From contig NC_060253.1 in assembly GCF_921293095.1 (NCBI RefSeq), forward strand, positions 98,659,073 through 98,723,072: a stretch of DNA of 64,000 nt, read 5' to 3'. Below are positions 12,064 through 24,406 of the stretch, one piece after another. Made by a program: the position numbers and the translations under genes. The stretch's first letter is position 1, and each line of letters opens with the position of its first letter. Source of the stretch: Ischnura elegans. Taxonomy: Eukaryota > Arthropoda > Insecta > Odonata > Coenagrionidae. The notes below the pieces were generated by a model. The model was not told the DNA's origin and did no database searches. It worked only from the letters and a program-made list of their open reading frames with translations.

Positions 12064-15000
12064 TACAAAGTAGTATGCAATTAATCAGAATTTATATTTG
12101 ACGTATGCTTCTTTACTACAGTGAAGCACGGACAATGACAGCAGCGGAGAAATGAAGGGTACATGCCTTCGAAATGCTCTAATTATATACTAAAGAATGA
12201 TGAGAATCGAATGGATCGATCGAGTGAGCAATTTGGAAGTCCTAAGAGGTGCAGATGAGGCTTATGGAAACCTCTTTATTAAAAAAATAAAACTTTTATG
12301 CATCCTTTTGCAGAATATCTGTCGCATTGATGGATAAATTTCATGATATTTTTAGACTTATATCGTTGGAAGAAGTCTGAAGGGATGTAAACCTCTGAAT
12401 GTTTGAATTTCTGAATATTTATTAGGATTCTCAAAGATTTTGAATAATTTTATTTGGCCACATCAATTTTATAAACAAACATTTTTTTACTATTGCAGAA
12501 TTAATATAAAGAATAATGGATCCATTTTTGGAGATAGAAATTATAAATGATACTTATTATCATATAAATGCAACATATTTTCATTCATTTTCGGAGATAA
12601 CTTCGTTTCCAGGAGGTCTTCATAACATAAAGGTCCAACCCAGCACGCGGGAAATATCATCTTATATCTTCCTGTGAGTAAAGCCGTAATCTTAAATTCT
12701 CTTGACGTATAGGTGGTACGTGCAGATAATGCATTAATTTATCCCCGAAAATTATGTTTGAATGGTGGATATTTAGTAAGTATTTGATCGGGTTCACCAT
12801 TGAGAATTTTTTTTTTAAATAACTGACTAAATACTGCTCATGTCCAACCTTCGGGGGAGTTAATCATACTTGTTGCAAACACTTTGAATTCCTTCACAAC
12901 ACTCGGGTTCATAAACAAAATAAATATTAAAAGTTAAGAAAAATACGAATACGAGCGCGTAAATCATGCTACGGTGACGTAACCGGAATCCCATTAATTA
13001 AACGACTATAAATCTCTGAAAAATCATTATAAGTTTAACTCTTTCCCAGTATTTTGCTATGAAATAAGCTGGCCGAGGGAGGTAAACTGTCACTAATTTA
13101 CAACTTGGCAGTAAATCAAGCTGTGAGGAGTGAGAAAACGGCATTCGCATTCAATATGGCTCTTCTGTTCTTCGGAATGAAACTAAAGAACCTGTTTTCC
13201 TGCGCGCAATAACCAAATCTCTCGCCAAATCCGCATGCGTCGCTGAGGTTACGCGAAAGGATAAAGAGAATAAAAAATAAAACGAAACCGAAGCTGGGTG
13301 GTGAGGAAGATCCGTTAATGGCTCGCGAATTTCAACCGGAGATGGCACGGTGAGATAAGACACAAAAAAGACCGCTTAGCCTGAGATCGAGAAATCATAC
13401 AAAAAGTTCTTCGAAAGGGTACTCTACCCGGAAATAAGCCAGCGTGGAAAATAATGCTTTGCGTACGCATTAAGGTATGCACCATAGAAAATCAGGCAGA
13501 TAAAGCAGTGCAAGTGGGATGAGTGCGGTTTACTTCTTTACAGTTCCTTGGAAACTACTAGTATCATAGGCATTCTACTGGTCGAGATAGGTTTACAAAG
13601 AATGTTTTGCCATACCTTGTTTTAATGTTCACCATTCCCACTTAAAACTTCCGTCTTCAATTCCTAGTAAGGCCTTTATTTCATCTAATTCTTCTTCTCT
13701 TTCTGTTCTGCTGCTATTCCGTTAGTGGCCGCTGTTCCTAAATACTCGATCCAAGTCACTTGATCCTGAGTATCCCTTTCAGTGAAACCCTTCTCCCTCA
13801 AATCCATCTAGTTCCGTCTAACTATAAAATAAAATATTTTCTCCCTCCCCAGACCCATCAACCTTCCTCTCCATTGGATATCCCACAATGTCAATGGAAA
13901 ATTGCAGTCAACACACTCAAACTTGATTTAAATTTACCTGATAAGGTTACTAAAAGGTCAAAGGCAATAACTGCAAGGTGAAAAACAAAGAATATAGGTT
14001 GGTGAAACGATTAAAATAAATTTTATTGCGGGAAATATTTGATTGTAATTAATCCTTTGAAATGCAGCAGTGATAAATGACTGCAAGTTTTACTCCACAT
14101 ATTCGGCATCAGGTTCGTAACAAAATCCTTAAAGAAAAATTTTCTGTCATGTAAAAACTACCAAAAGCTTTTTTTTCTGCGAAGGAGATGAAATTATTCG
14201 CGGATTATTTTATAGATTCTACATAAATATTTATCGATTTTTATGTAATAAATCGGATAATTATGAATTTGAAAATGTCTTTACATCCTTAAATATTTAC
14301 TTCGAACATTCGGTTCTGTTCTACAGTGCGCACAGCTCTAGTTTGAAGCTTTGCACGCAATAGACGCGTGCGCCCAAATTGAACATTTTAGTACGGCGTT
14401 AGGGAATAATTTTGGCGGCGCCTGACTGAGTCCACTCCGATGGTTTCTACGGCGCGAATACGTCACCAAAGATAAAAACAAAAAAAGTCCAAAAGCTAAA
14501 AAAACATTCAAAATTAAGATGAATTATCTGGGAGGTATCCTAGTGTTATAGCGTGGGGCCTTCATCCGAAGGGTTCCGCAATCAATAGGGTAGTTTCCTT
14601 CATCAAAGCAAGCGAAATGCAATGATTGCGATTCCTTACCCACCATTAGTGTATTCATAATATACAAATTGTTTGGTTTTAGAAATCCCAGTTTAGACGA
14701 ATGGTAATGGTCAATTTTAACCTCATTTGAAAAAGGCCAGATCGGCGCCAATGCCATTCCGCTCCACGTGACGTCACAGGGACCTAGTTTCTATACGAGT
14801 AGATAGGAGTTTTACATCGTCTGAAATTACCAATGAATACATGAGGCACAGAGCTCAGAGGCACAAACATCTCTTAATAATCACACATTAAAAATATATA
14901 AGTTCGGAAAGTTTCCTTCGTTTGATAGGGGGATAATAATCCTTATTTAAGCCAAGCGCTACCAGCTAGCAGGGTACACAGCTACCTGCTAGCAGCCTGC

Positions 15001-15739
15001 GTCATATAAGCGCTCAAGCCTCGCCCCAAGGTCACCTCACAAGGCGGCAGGGAGAACCAGAAATACGTCACATGGACTTTTTCCTATCATTCCTACTTAG
15101 CCGTCGCATTTTTGTGCGCTTGAAATTTTTCACTTTTCGTTTAATCGCGAAAAATGGATATCGTCATTGAAAAATCTAAAAGTGTGAAATTCGTACCCCA
15201 GGAGTAATAATATTTTGATTTAGGCAATAAAAAAATATTAGGAAACCACCCCATTACCGTTTGAAACCGTTGCGTTACCTCAAATAAAAATTCTGGCAAA
15301 GCTAGAAAGGAAGTTGTCCCGAAACCGTGAAAATGTGACATACAATAACCTATTACTTTCTTCGGGGTGATTTCTATCTTCATCTAACCAAATTATTTTC
15401 GGGTGTAATCGCTGCAATCTTAGTGATCACTGTGTCTGGGAGTTCCACGATCTTATTTTTTGCAGACTCAAAGTTGGTGGATACCCCTCAATTTTTATCT
15501 AGAAAATAATTACGACTTGACAATATGGTTATCCAGTGCTGCTTTCAGGATTAAAAGTTTTGAAACTCGCCCGAGTGTAAGTAACCAGTGGCAAAAATAT
15601 TGAATTATACTGTAAAAAACTTCAATTATCTTTTTTGTAAATCACCTCCACTGAAATGAAGCTTCTTCCCCAATATATTTTCGCTTTCCATGTCTTGAAA
15701 TGATCACATCGTTTTTTCCTCCTACTTACTTTTCCCGGT
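12064..15739. other. AT-rich DNA, no recognised gene
   Basis: No gene is seen in 3.7 kb. A 9-bp perfect stem, GCTAGCAGG (14965-14973) and CCTGCTAGC (14985-14993), with an 11-nt loop could form a hairpin. Open frames reach only 80 codons. Confidence 0.5.
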
Positions 15740-16458
15740 TAGGTCGTGCCATCAGCCTTGCCAACGGTTAGGTGGCGACTATACGAACTACTGATATTAT
15801 TATTATTATTAAAATTGTTACAAGTAGGCAATTTTCCTGGTGGTAACATGTACATATGATGAAAGAAAACAATAGAAAACATTGAAAAAACAATAGAAAT
15901 CATTTGAAAACATTGTAAAAAGCCCTTGGTCCCTACTTCTTCAACTACTTCGTAAATTTTTCGGGAAGGACTCAAATAGTTCTGCTGGTAGGTCGTTCCA
16001 GTCCCTTATGGTCCTATTCAAGAAGGAGAACTGCTTCGCATTTGTCCTTTGTGATCGGCACTATATCTTGAACTGGTGATCATTTTTTCCAACAAAGCTG
16101 GGTTTTGATATGTCCTTCTCCAATTCTTTCCATCCTTTTTCCCCACTCATTATTCTAACCATGCCACATAGCCTGCTTCTTTTCCTCCTCTCTTGTAAGC
16201 TCTCCCACCTTTGAATGAGCATTTCTGAAACACTTTCCGTTTTTTTATGCTTTCCCAACACATACCTAGCAGCTTTTCTCTGCACCTTCTCCAATTTCTT
16301 GACCTCTCCTTTAAAATGAGGGTCCCAGACAAGAGATGCGTACTCTAATGTAAGTCGTACTAGGGTTGTATAGGCCATTTCTTTGGTGGCCCTAGTGCTT
16401 CCTCTGAGGTTTCTCATCACCCAGTGCAATACTTTAAAAGATTTTTTGATTTTGTGCT
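15740..16458 (-). mobile_element. CR1-like LINE fragment, C-terminal end of the RT ORF
   Basis: On the minus strand the reading from about 16455 down to 15960 resembles the region after the reverse-transcriptase fingers and palm of non-LTR elements. It reads LRGSTRATKEMAYTTLVR, then LEYASLVWDP, then KLEKVQRKAARYVLG and WESLQERRKRSRL. After a break it continues with RTIRDWNDLPAEL, a typical LINE C-terminal motif. The copy is 5'-truncated and interrupted by a stop at 16061. An ATT microsatellite (15795-15811) lies near the expected 3' end. The family differs from the LINE at 2.7, 8.4, 8.9 and 30 kb. Confidence 0.8.
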
Positions 16459-19400
16459 CGACACAATATATACTCGATACAACTCGATATCTCGGTAATC
16501 ACCACGCATTCAGACGATAGTTGAGGGTTACCTCGGTTACGATCGCGTTTGTGTGGACGGGGTATCAGTGGCATGGTATAGTCTTCGGTGTGGGTACCTG
16601 GAGCATAAATGTTGCTGATTTCGTTTTTTAAAGTAATGAGTCGGTTCGATTCTTAAAAAAAACGAATTCGAAAACTATCTTTGGCACAATTATTTTTGTA
16701 TGAATAAAAGAGAGTGATGCCGTAAGCCTAAGACTAAACATGTGATTTTAGGCAGTTTTATTATTGCCAAAACAAAAATCATAATTATCTTTTGAAAAAT
16801 AGCCATTGGAAATGAAACACATGATGAAGAACTGCAACCAACAACCGATGCATGGAACCGGCTTAAATGTAAAACCAAGCCATTCCTAGGTTTCCCTCTG
16901 TGACGTCACTATTGCACCTCTGAAAATAACCTTTTTCCAAAATAATCTCCCACAACAGGTGGGAGGGAGAAATCTGTCAAATCCCACCCCTGATGAATGA
17001 TGTTGAACGCCCAAGAATCGTTCAGACCTGCAGTGTGTTTGCTTCATTTTTAATATCCCGAGCCGGAGACTCTCCAATATCCAATCTCATTGCCCTCTCT
17101 CTCTCTCATGGTTTGCCCCGCCCCTTCCCAAGATACCCCGCGATACCCCCGCCGTACACGCGTGACCGCCTGAGTCGAACACATCCACCCCCGGAGAAAC
17201 ACAAGACCGAGCCAAGAGCCGTACCTACAGACGGACACACGCACGCCAAGATAAGAGCTCCTAAAACGGATAAATTGATTTTTAAGCGACCGGCCCGCCC
17301 CCCCCCCCACTCTCCCCTTGGGGGTTCTCCCACCCCCTCCCCCCTCTACTAGCCTCATACCCCTTCCCTCGGCCCGGCTCTCACTTAATTGAATGGTTTG
17401 TTTTAGGCTTTTATCGGCATTAATAATCTCGGGCTCGAGTGAATGGGAAATATAAAGGTTCCCTGGGTCTAAGAGGATCTGAGCGTCGTGGTTCTCATCG
17501 TGTCTGTCCGTTGGTAAGGGGTGGGAATTGGTTGGAGGTGCAATACCTGTTGCGCACGTTAAATTTTCGGTAAAAGATTTCACTAATCCGTTCACTGTTT
17601 ATTCATCCAAGTTTGCCTACACTAAATAATTAGTTGGAGTACATTAGGAACTGCATTGAAATAAATATTTGCAATGTCCCACGACTTAAAATATAATGTG
17701 ACTAAGGTTTTAATGCTGCTAAATTATCTTCTAGATGGGGATGACCTTCACCTTGAAGATAATGCAGTTACAATTGCTGATTTCAATATGGAAAACTTCC
17801 ACTCCATTACACTTGAATTGTCATATTGTATGCATTAAAAACCATTCTTTCCTAAATTCATCCTTTCCTAAATTCATCAAGTATTTCAATACTGTGGCCA
17901 TAACTAGACAAGCTTTGGTGATATGAATATACCTGTAAAATATATTTTAATAAGCTGCCATTCAATGTAAACACAAGCAAACACATACAAATCCAGCGCC
18001 TGAACTATCTTAATGTGCACGTAATTACTGAAAATTATTGTTGTATGATGATACGAATACATTTATAAATTTACGCCATTTATGAGTTTTAGTATTTTAT
18101 TTGCCATCAATTGAACTTAATTATTATTAGGTTTTTGGGAGTAAGGAAGAAACACGTAAGAAAGGGAATGCATAAGAGGCCGTGACGTATGATTTCTGTT
18201 GCATATGATAAAATTTCGGTTTCAGAGTTCATAATAGCAAATAACTTTGTGCAATCGGCCATTACTCGTTACCTCTAGAAAACATGTTGTCCAGAGAGAT
18301 TGTTCAAGAATTCGCTATATCATCGGGAAGCTGACAATTGAACAAAAAAACTGTTTTGGAAATGCTACAAAATTCATTCTTGAAAATACCATGAAAATCG
18401 CACGCATATGGCAAGAATATGTTCCTTTCACGACATTATTTTAAATTTTTATGTATACTTTATTCTTATCTTTCATAGCTTAATGCAATGTGTGCTTACA
18501 CCTTAAGAGTATGTATAATTTATCATATTTCTAATACCTGGTGGGATATGAAATTAAAACATATCTTTAAAGATATGTGTGTGACTGTGCGTAAAAGTTG
18601 AGACTATTTTTCAGTGCGAATCACGTGAGTCGGCTCATCAACGTTTTAGGCTAGATATTGTCTTATACATGATTTAACTCCTGTGGTTACGAGCCATTTC
18701 AGATTTCCGACCAAGCCTTCGGAGCGTACCGTTTTCGTAAGTCGGGCAGCACCTGCATTCTCTGACGACAACCACCAATATACAGACTAAAAATATATAA
18801 CTGAACACGCTTACGGATGCAAAGTTTTCAGATGGCTACCGCCCCATCATCAAGTATTTCAATTAAACTTTTAGCCAAAAATTACTTATCTTTATCTTGA
18901 TAATTGATAAACATTAATTTCACTTATGTGTAATTTAATTAAAATCGTGAAAAAATTCTCTCTGTTTCACATGAGTCGATAGATGCCAGGTAGAGACGTG
19001 CAGTGTTTGTTGCATGCGAGAAATTTTGAGGGGTATAATTTCGTTCATTGAGTTCGAACTTTAAAAAAAATCATCAATGCTACTAATTATAAGTGTTTAG
19101 TATACTAAGTTTGTACTATAGTTAAAACGTAAAATTCACATTAGATGCAAATCGACTGAAAATTAAATGTGAAATTGTCTTTGCTATTCAGCGTTATAAT
19201 TTAAACACAAGGGCTTTGTATATTATGGATGCCTTGCTATTTCAATTATCGTAGCATGACCGTGCCGAGATTTATTAATGTAAAAGTAATTATTTAAGTA
19301 ATTTGTAAAAGAAAATTGTGATGACAGTAGAAAAACCTCAAGTTAAATATTGAAGTATAAACTCTTACACACCAGTTTAATAGAAGAAATCGTCGAAGGA

Positions 19401-20023
19401 CCAGCAGGGCAAATGAAGATTTTCGGTGAGATTTATTGAAGAGGCTGTGAATGATGCGTAAAAGAAGACATTTTAAGTATTAAAAGATAGGTCAGTTAGA
19501 GAATTGAGTGAATAAGGAGTAATTCAAATCTCAAGCTAAGCTCTGGATTTTTTTTCGTGGGGATAATGAAAATATATATGTATTAAAACTATCTGGCTCA
19601 AAAGGCTGCAAAATATTCTATCCCCAATATGCAACTGTCAATCAATTTTCTTTATAGTGCACGACAGAAAATTTGTGTCCTGATAACATAGTGGTGGAAT
19701 ATAACGTATTCCTCGCGGGAGATCTCTCTTGTCCACTGTAGCGGGGAGATAAATATATTCAGCAGGCAACATTTTACTTCTTCCCTGACCCATTCTTATT
19801 GGTGAAAAAGATATATGAAAGATGCATGGGCTGCATTTTCACTCAAAAATTTAGTTGTGTTGGCTAATGTAACGTACCTATACATGGAGCATTTTTTCAA
19901 CCACTTTGGCCTGTCTCTCTTCCCTTATGTAATGTCTCTTTTTAATTCACAATGAGACCTTCTCGTTCACTTCAATCCATTAATCATATTATTTTCTTCT
20001 TCCTATCCCATCTCAAATCCCTT
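16459..20023. other. No recognised gene; GC-rich patch at 17.1-17.4 kb
   Basis: The 17100-17400 segment is GC-rich with C-homopolymers (for example 17296-17310). It produces long but mutually overlapping open frames, including a 181-codon minus-strand frame, that I judge compositional. The rest is AT-rich with no recognised element. Confidence 0.45.
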
Positions 20024-20250
20024 CATAGGCGGATTTGAAGGCTGAGGGGAGGGGGGGGGGCACGGGAGCACGTATTACGGAGCCTCAATTATTTAATGCC
20101 ATATTAATAATTTTCATATTAATATATAGAGAATACTTCTTACGGGAATTGTTGTATGCTATTTTAATCTTAAATATGAGAAGACCGTTTGCCTGTTAGA
20201 CCGTAGTGCCCCTTCCAGAAAAAAATCCTAGATCCATCCCTACATCCGTT
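20024..20250. repeat. Possible small TIR element
   Basis: The left edge TAGGCGGATTTGAAGG and the right edge AATCCTAGATCCATCCCTA are weakly complementary and bound about 225 bp with a G-run at 20046-20060. A similar phrase, GGCGGATCTA with G-runs, occurs at 37168-37220, so a dispersed noncoding repeat is plausible. The evidence is thin. Confidence 0.3.
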
Positions 20251-22639
20251 AGTGTCAGTAATCAATTCGAAGCCTTGTAAAAGTATATTCTAGCACCATT
20301 TAGAAAATTTTTGAGAATTTATTTCGCTCGAGAACTATAATATTGACCCTAGATATATTTGGAGTCAGCATGATGTGATTTCCCGAAAGTATTCCTCACG
20401 TTTATTAGAAACACCACTTACTAACGGCTCCCGATAACTGCCATATGGTAAGCATAATTTTAATCATTACCTAGATGTTAGCTTCGATACCACTCAAATA
20501 TATAACCGTAACATTTCATGCATATTGAGACTGGGTGCTGAAAACCTTGGAACACATATTCTTTTTTGAGGAGAAATATTCTAACGGGAATTCATGGAAA
20601 TGGATGTCTTTATTTATTTCGTCTTTATTTTTCAAGCGGATTTAGGACAGAATTGTCCTCTCTTACAATTAAGTTAAACGAAATCAATGTGTTAAAAAAT
20701 ATGTAAATTCCACAGAGCTTTCTTCGGTCCAACCTCAATCAGTTTCAATACTCCCCAGTTATTACCAAGAGGAAATAAAACTTTTACATTTAAAACTTTA
20801 CAACCTCAAAACGGCGTATTAACTCTTGATAATGACACGAGAATGTTGACAAAGGTAGAGGATGTACCGAATAATGCTGTACGGAGTTGAAAAAGCTATC
20901 AATATTTTATTTGTCATGAGTGATTTCCAAAAAGTTAACACGGTCCTCCGAAAAGGGGGAAATACAGTAGACCAGAACGCCTTTTATATAAAACCATTGC
21001 AATTTATGAAAAATTCAGCGCCTAATCATTTTTTGAACTGAACGCGACGATTAAAAAAGTTAAAATTTAATGATATTCTTTGCGTGCAATTTTTCCAATG
21101 TTGTCTCACTGCTCGAACCGTCACGGCAGCAGCACGATCCAATTCTCCGTGCACTCTTGACCCGTGCGGTGGTAATAAATAAAATAAACGTCCACTCATC
21201 CCACGGCCGAAGAGCATACATGGGCGGGGGACGGATGTGGGCGGAGGTGGGAATCGGGATCAGAGAAGGAGAAGGGTGTATATAGAGAGAGAGGAGGGCG
21301 AAGACACGAGATAGCGTGGAGGGAAGGTGGGTTTGCTGGGGGCGGAACAGTGCAGAGCAGCTGGATTCGTGAGAGGAGGAGGAGGAGTGGGATGTTGTGG
21401 GTGGGATGCTCTGCCAGATGGGGTCGGTTTGATTTCAGCGAGTGGTGGGAGGTTTTGGGGGACGCGACCCAGCTAAGACAGGGGAGAATGAAAAATATGA
21501 TTAGCTGTTTCACATTGGATTAGCAAAAATTATTATTATTAGAGTAGACTCTGGTTATTTGGGCCACCGGAGATGAATGGTGTAGCCATGGCCCTTATAG
21601 GAGCATGGGTGTAGCATACAATTTTGTGGAGACGATTAACAGCTGAGGTCATTTGCGCCATGATGAAAGGGTGATGCATGCACTTTGAATGACCGAAATC
21701 ACATTTATTTATGTTTTTATGTACGATTCAGTTGTTCTTATGTGTTTCATTTTCTGAATTTCATTTGGTATTTGTAGTATTTGCTGTTTGAAATTTTAGT
21801 GGTTTGTATTGAGTTGATTCATTGGTTACAGAGACATAAACAAGGGATTGTTGTGGAAGAAGTAATATTGATATGTAAGGGATAAAGAAAGATAAAATAG
21901 TGCCAAGTTGTATTGAAGTTATTCTTACATTTAATGGCTTTAATACATTAAGTGTAGGGAGGTAGGGGTGGAGAAAAACCCGGCGTTTTTGTCACGGCTA
22001 ATATTTGAAACTTGTCCCACGGAGTGAAGAGCTAACACTGCAACCACCCAACCTCCAAGGATATTAAGGGAAGTCTCTTACTAGGGACAAGTCTCCAAGG
22101 GCAGAGCAGAAGTAACGAAAGTACCTGGAATTTTCTCCGGTTAATTAGAACTAAAATCCGTTTCAACGGGAGGTTCATCGGTGGTACATTCCGAATATTT
22201 ACGTGAAGATGTGTGATATTTTATCAATCAGCGACTAATTACATACTCTTCCTTCTCCATGCAACTAATACGTAATTTTTCTCTTCTCTCATCCTCCTGA
22301 AAGCTTCTTAAGCTTCAAAAATACACGCGTGAAGACTAAGATAAATAAGAATATTTTTCATTCTACACTCGTAAACACTGATAATATGTTACCAGTACTT
22401 ATATTTTTTCAACTTTATTGTTTAATTTATACATATCAGAACAATGCTGCAAATTAATTCTCAAATTATCTCTTTTTTACTTCAAAACATCCCGGAATAC
22501 ATATTCACGGAATGCTTCGGATAAATTGAGCCGCCACTTTTTGATCCAAGCTCTATTTTTTGATTTGATATTTTTTATTCCCTGATATTTTTTGATGATT
22601 TGAACCAAGATCTATTTTTTTTATAAAAATATTAAGAGG
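20251..22639. other. No recognised gene; purine-rich stretch
   Basis: The 21220-21480 segment is rich in G and A with GGAGGA runs and contains a TATATAGAGA stretch. The 105-codon minus-strand frame across it is low-complexity. Nothing else is recognised. Confidence 0.45.
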
Positions 22640-22735
22640 GTGTTACCAAGGGGATGAAAATGACAGGCATTCGCAATATTGTACACAATTTTCATGTTCA
22701 CCGACCAGGTTTCAATACTTTTTGTCATAAGGAGA
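22640..22735. repeat. Short dispersed repeat, copy 1
   Basis: This stretch, from GTGTTACCAAGGGGATGAAA to GACCAGGTTTCAATACTTT, matches 23250-23340 over about 86 bp at roughly 80 percent by eye. The other copy sits inside a LINE fragment, which suggests the unit can insert. Confidence 0.6.
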
Positions 22736-22861
22736 TAATAGAACAAAGTTACCGAAATATCGTTTGGAAATTAAGGAGTGTCTATCTTTCTCAACCCATG
22801 GAGATTAGGTATTTCCACAAACTTTCACCTGATATTTTTGCAACTGGTGTTCATCATCATC

Positions 22862-23610
22862 ATTAGTCAACAATCCTAAGATTGGTCTGACGCAATTCTT
22901 TAATATTCTCTCCTATCCGATAACCTTTTCATAGAGACGTATTTCATCTCTTTTACATCCTTAATAACCTGTCCAATGTTAATCATTCGGGGCCTTCCCT
23001 TGCCCTCCATTCCTTCCATCTGCCCTTCTTTGATTGTTTTCATCAGGCCATCGTGCCTTGTAATGTGGTCAACTAAGTTGTCCCTTATTCTCCTTTAGTC
23101 TTTCAGAAAAGTCCTCTTTTCTCCCACTTTTCTTAACACTTCCTTATTACCTACTTGGTCGATCCATCTTATCTTCGGTAGCACCACATTTCGAATACTT
23201 CCACTTTTGACTCCTCTGTTGATGTTAACGTCCGTTTAGATAGAAGTTTTAAAAGGGTGTAACCAAGGAGATGAATATGACAGGCGTTTGTAAATTTCCA
23301 CTCAATTTTCATGTTGACCGACCCGGTTTCAACACTTTGTGCCATATCCTTCATAACTGCCCAAGCCTGGCACCCATTGAGAAACATGCTCCGATATGTA
23401 GCATCTGATGAATTGTTTCTTTCTTCTACACTCGCATTCCCAACTGTAAGTAGATCTTTTTTTTGTAGATATATCTCTTCGTCTGCTTTATTCTAGTATT
23501 TCTTCCTTACTTCGTCCTTCGTAGTTAATTCGGCTTCCCAGGTAGCAAAATTATTTAACCTCTTCTAGCTTTTGTTTTCCTAGCTTAATGTTTGCACACT
23601 TAGTGTTACC
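22862..23610 (-). mobile_element. LINE fragment interrupted by a short repeat
   Basis: Read on the minus strand from about 23600, broken frames give motifs typical of the LINE C-terminal tail: TWEAELTTKDEVRKKY, then MFLNGCQAWAVMKDMAQ (23340-23390). After an interruption come KVEVFEMWCYRR and WIDQVGNKEVLRKVGEKRTF, down to a 3' end near 22866. Stops and frameshifts make it dead. In related copies the A-W-x-x-x-K-x-M block runs straight into the V-F-E-M-W-C block. Here about 100 bp of the dispersed repeat lies between them. Confidence 0.7.
23235..23342. repeat. Short dispersed repeat, copy 2, within the LINE
   Basis: From AAAAGGGTGTAACCAAGGAG to GACCCGGTTTCAACACTTT this matches 22640-22735. It splits the LINE coding remnant between two blocks that are normally contiguous, so it is probably a secondary insertion. 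I see no clear target-site duplication or terminal inverted repeat. Confidence 0.55.
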
Positions 23611-24071
23611 CGGATTCATTGTACATAAATCTCCTATCCCATTCTATTCTCATAACCCTCTCATACCCTTACCAGCACTCATTGGGTTGGGCCTCGCACA
23701 TATCTCCGCAGCCAGGGAAGGAAAACTGTGGGCGTGGGTGGAAACTGGATTGCCCAGATATCTGGATGGACAGCGAGGAGGGGGATTCTCAAACAAAGGG
23801 GGAGGGGTCCATCGAAGGGAAGGACGTAGAAAGGTGGGGTAGATAAATGGGAATGTGGGTGTGGGGGTACCTGGAGTCGCGGCTTTAATCGGAAACGACT
23901 TCGGAGTAGGAGGAGGAGGAGACTTGGAAAGTTGGGGAGGGGAAAGCTAACCCGCAGAAACCCGTGTGGGAGTGGGTAGAGAAAAAATAAAAGATGAGTA
24001 GATGCCCTTGTGGGAATGAGAATGGAATCTGTCTGAAATTTGTCGGACATTTCATTTCATTCATGATTCAT
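23611..24071. other. Purine-rich noncoding DNA
   Basis: The segment has GGAGG-type runs on the plus strand and a compositional 123-codon minus-strand frame. No gene is recognised. Confidence 0.45.
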
Positions 24072-24406
24072 CATGGTAGGGAAAAAAATAAGAAGGAATA
24101 AAAAACGGAGGGAGGGGGTGTTAGAGGTATAAATGCGTGGTGAGTGAACACACACGAGAGCAACAAAAAAAAAAGATTGAAAAAAATTAAAGGAGAAAAA
24201 AAGAAGGCAGTCAAAAGATTTTGCTCTGTTACGGACTCATAATGGTAGGAAAGAAATAAGAAGGATTAAAAACGGAGGTAGGGGATGTTAGAGATATAAA
24301 TACGTTATGAGTGAACACACACGAGAACAAGGAGAAAGAAAAAGATTGAAAAAATTAAAGGAGGAAAAAAGAAGGCAGTCAAAGGATTTTGCTCTCTTAC
24401 GGAGCT
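24072..24406. repeat. Tandem duplication, about 168-bp unit
   Basis: Two adjacent copies (about 24072-24239 and 24240-24406) share blocks such as GAGTGAACACACACGAGA, GAAGGCAGTCAAA and GATTTTGCTCT in the same order. Small indels lie mostly in A-runs. The unit is purine-rich and has no open frame. Confidence 0.8.

Noticed and set aside
17050-17595. 181-codon minus-strand frame
   Set aside because: It lies in a C/G-homopolymer region, is glycine- and arginine-rich low complexity, and competes with a 119-codon frame on the other strand.
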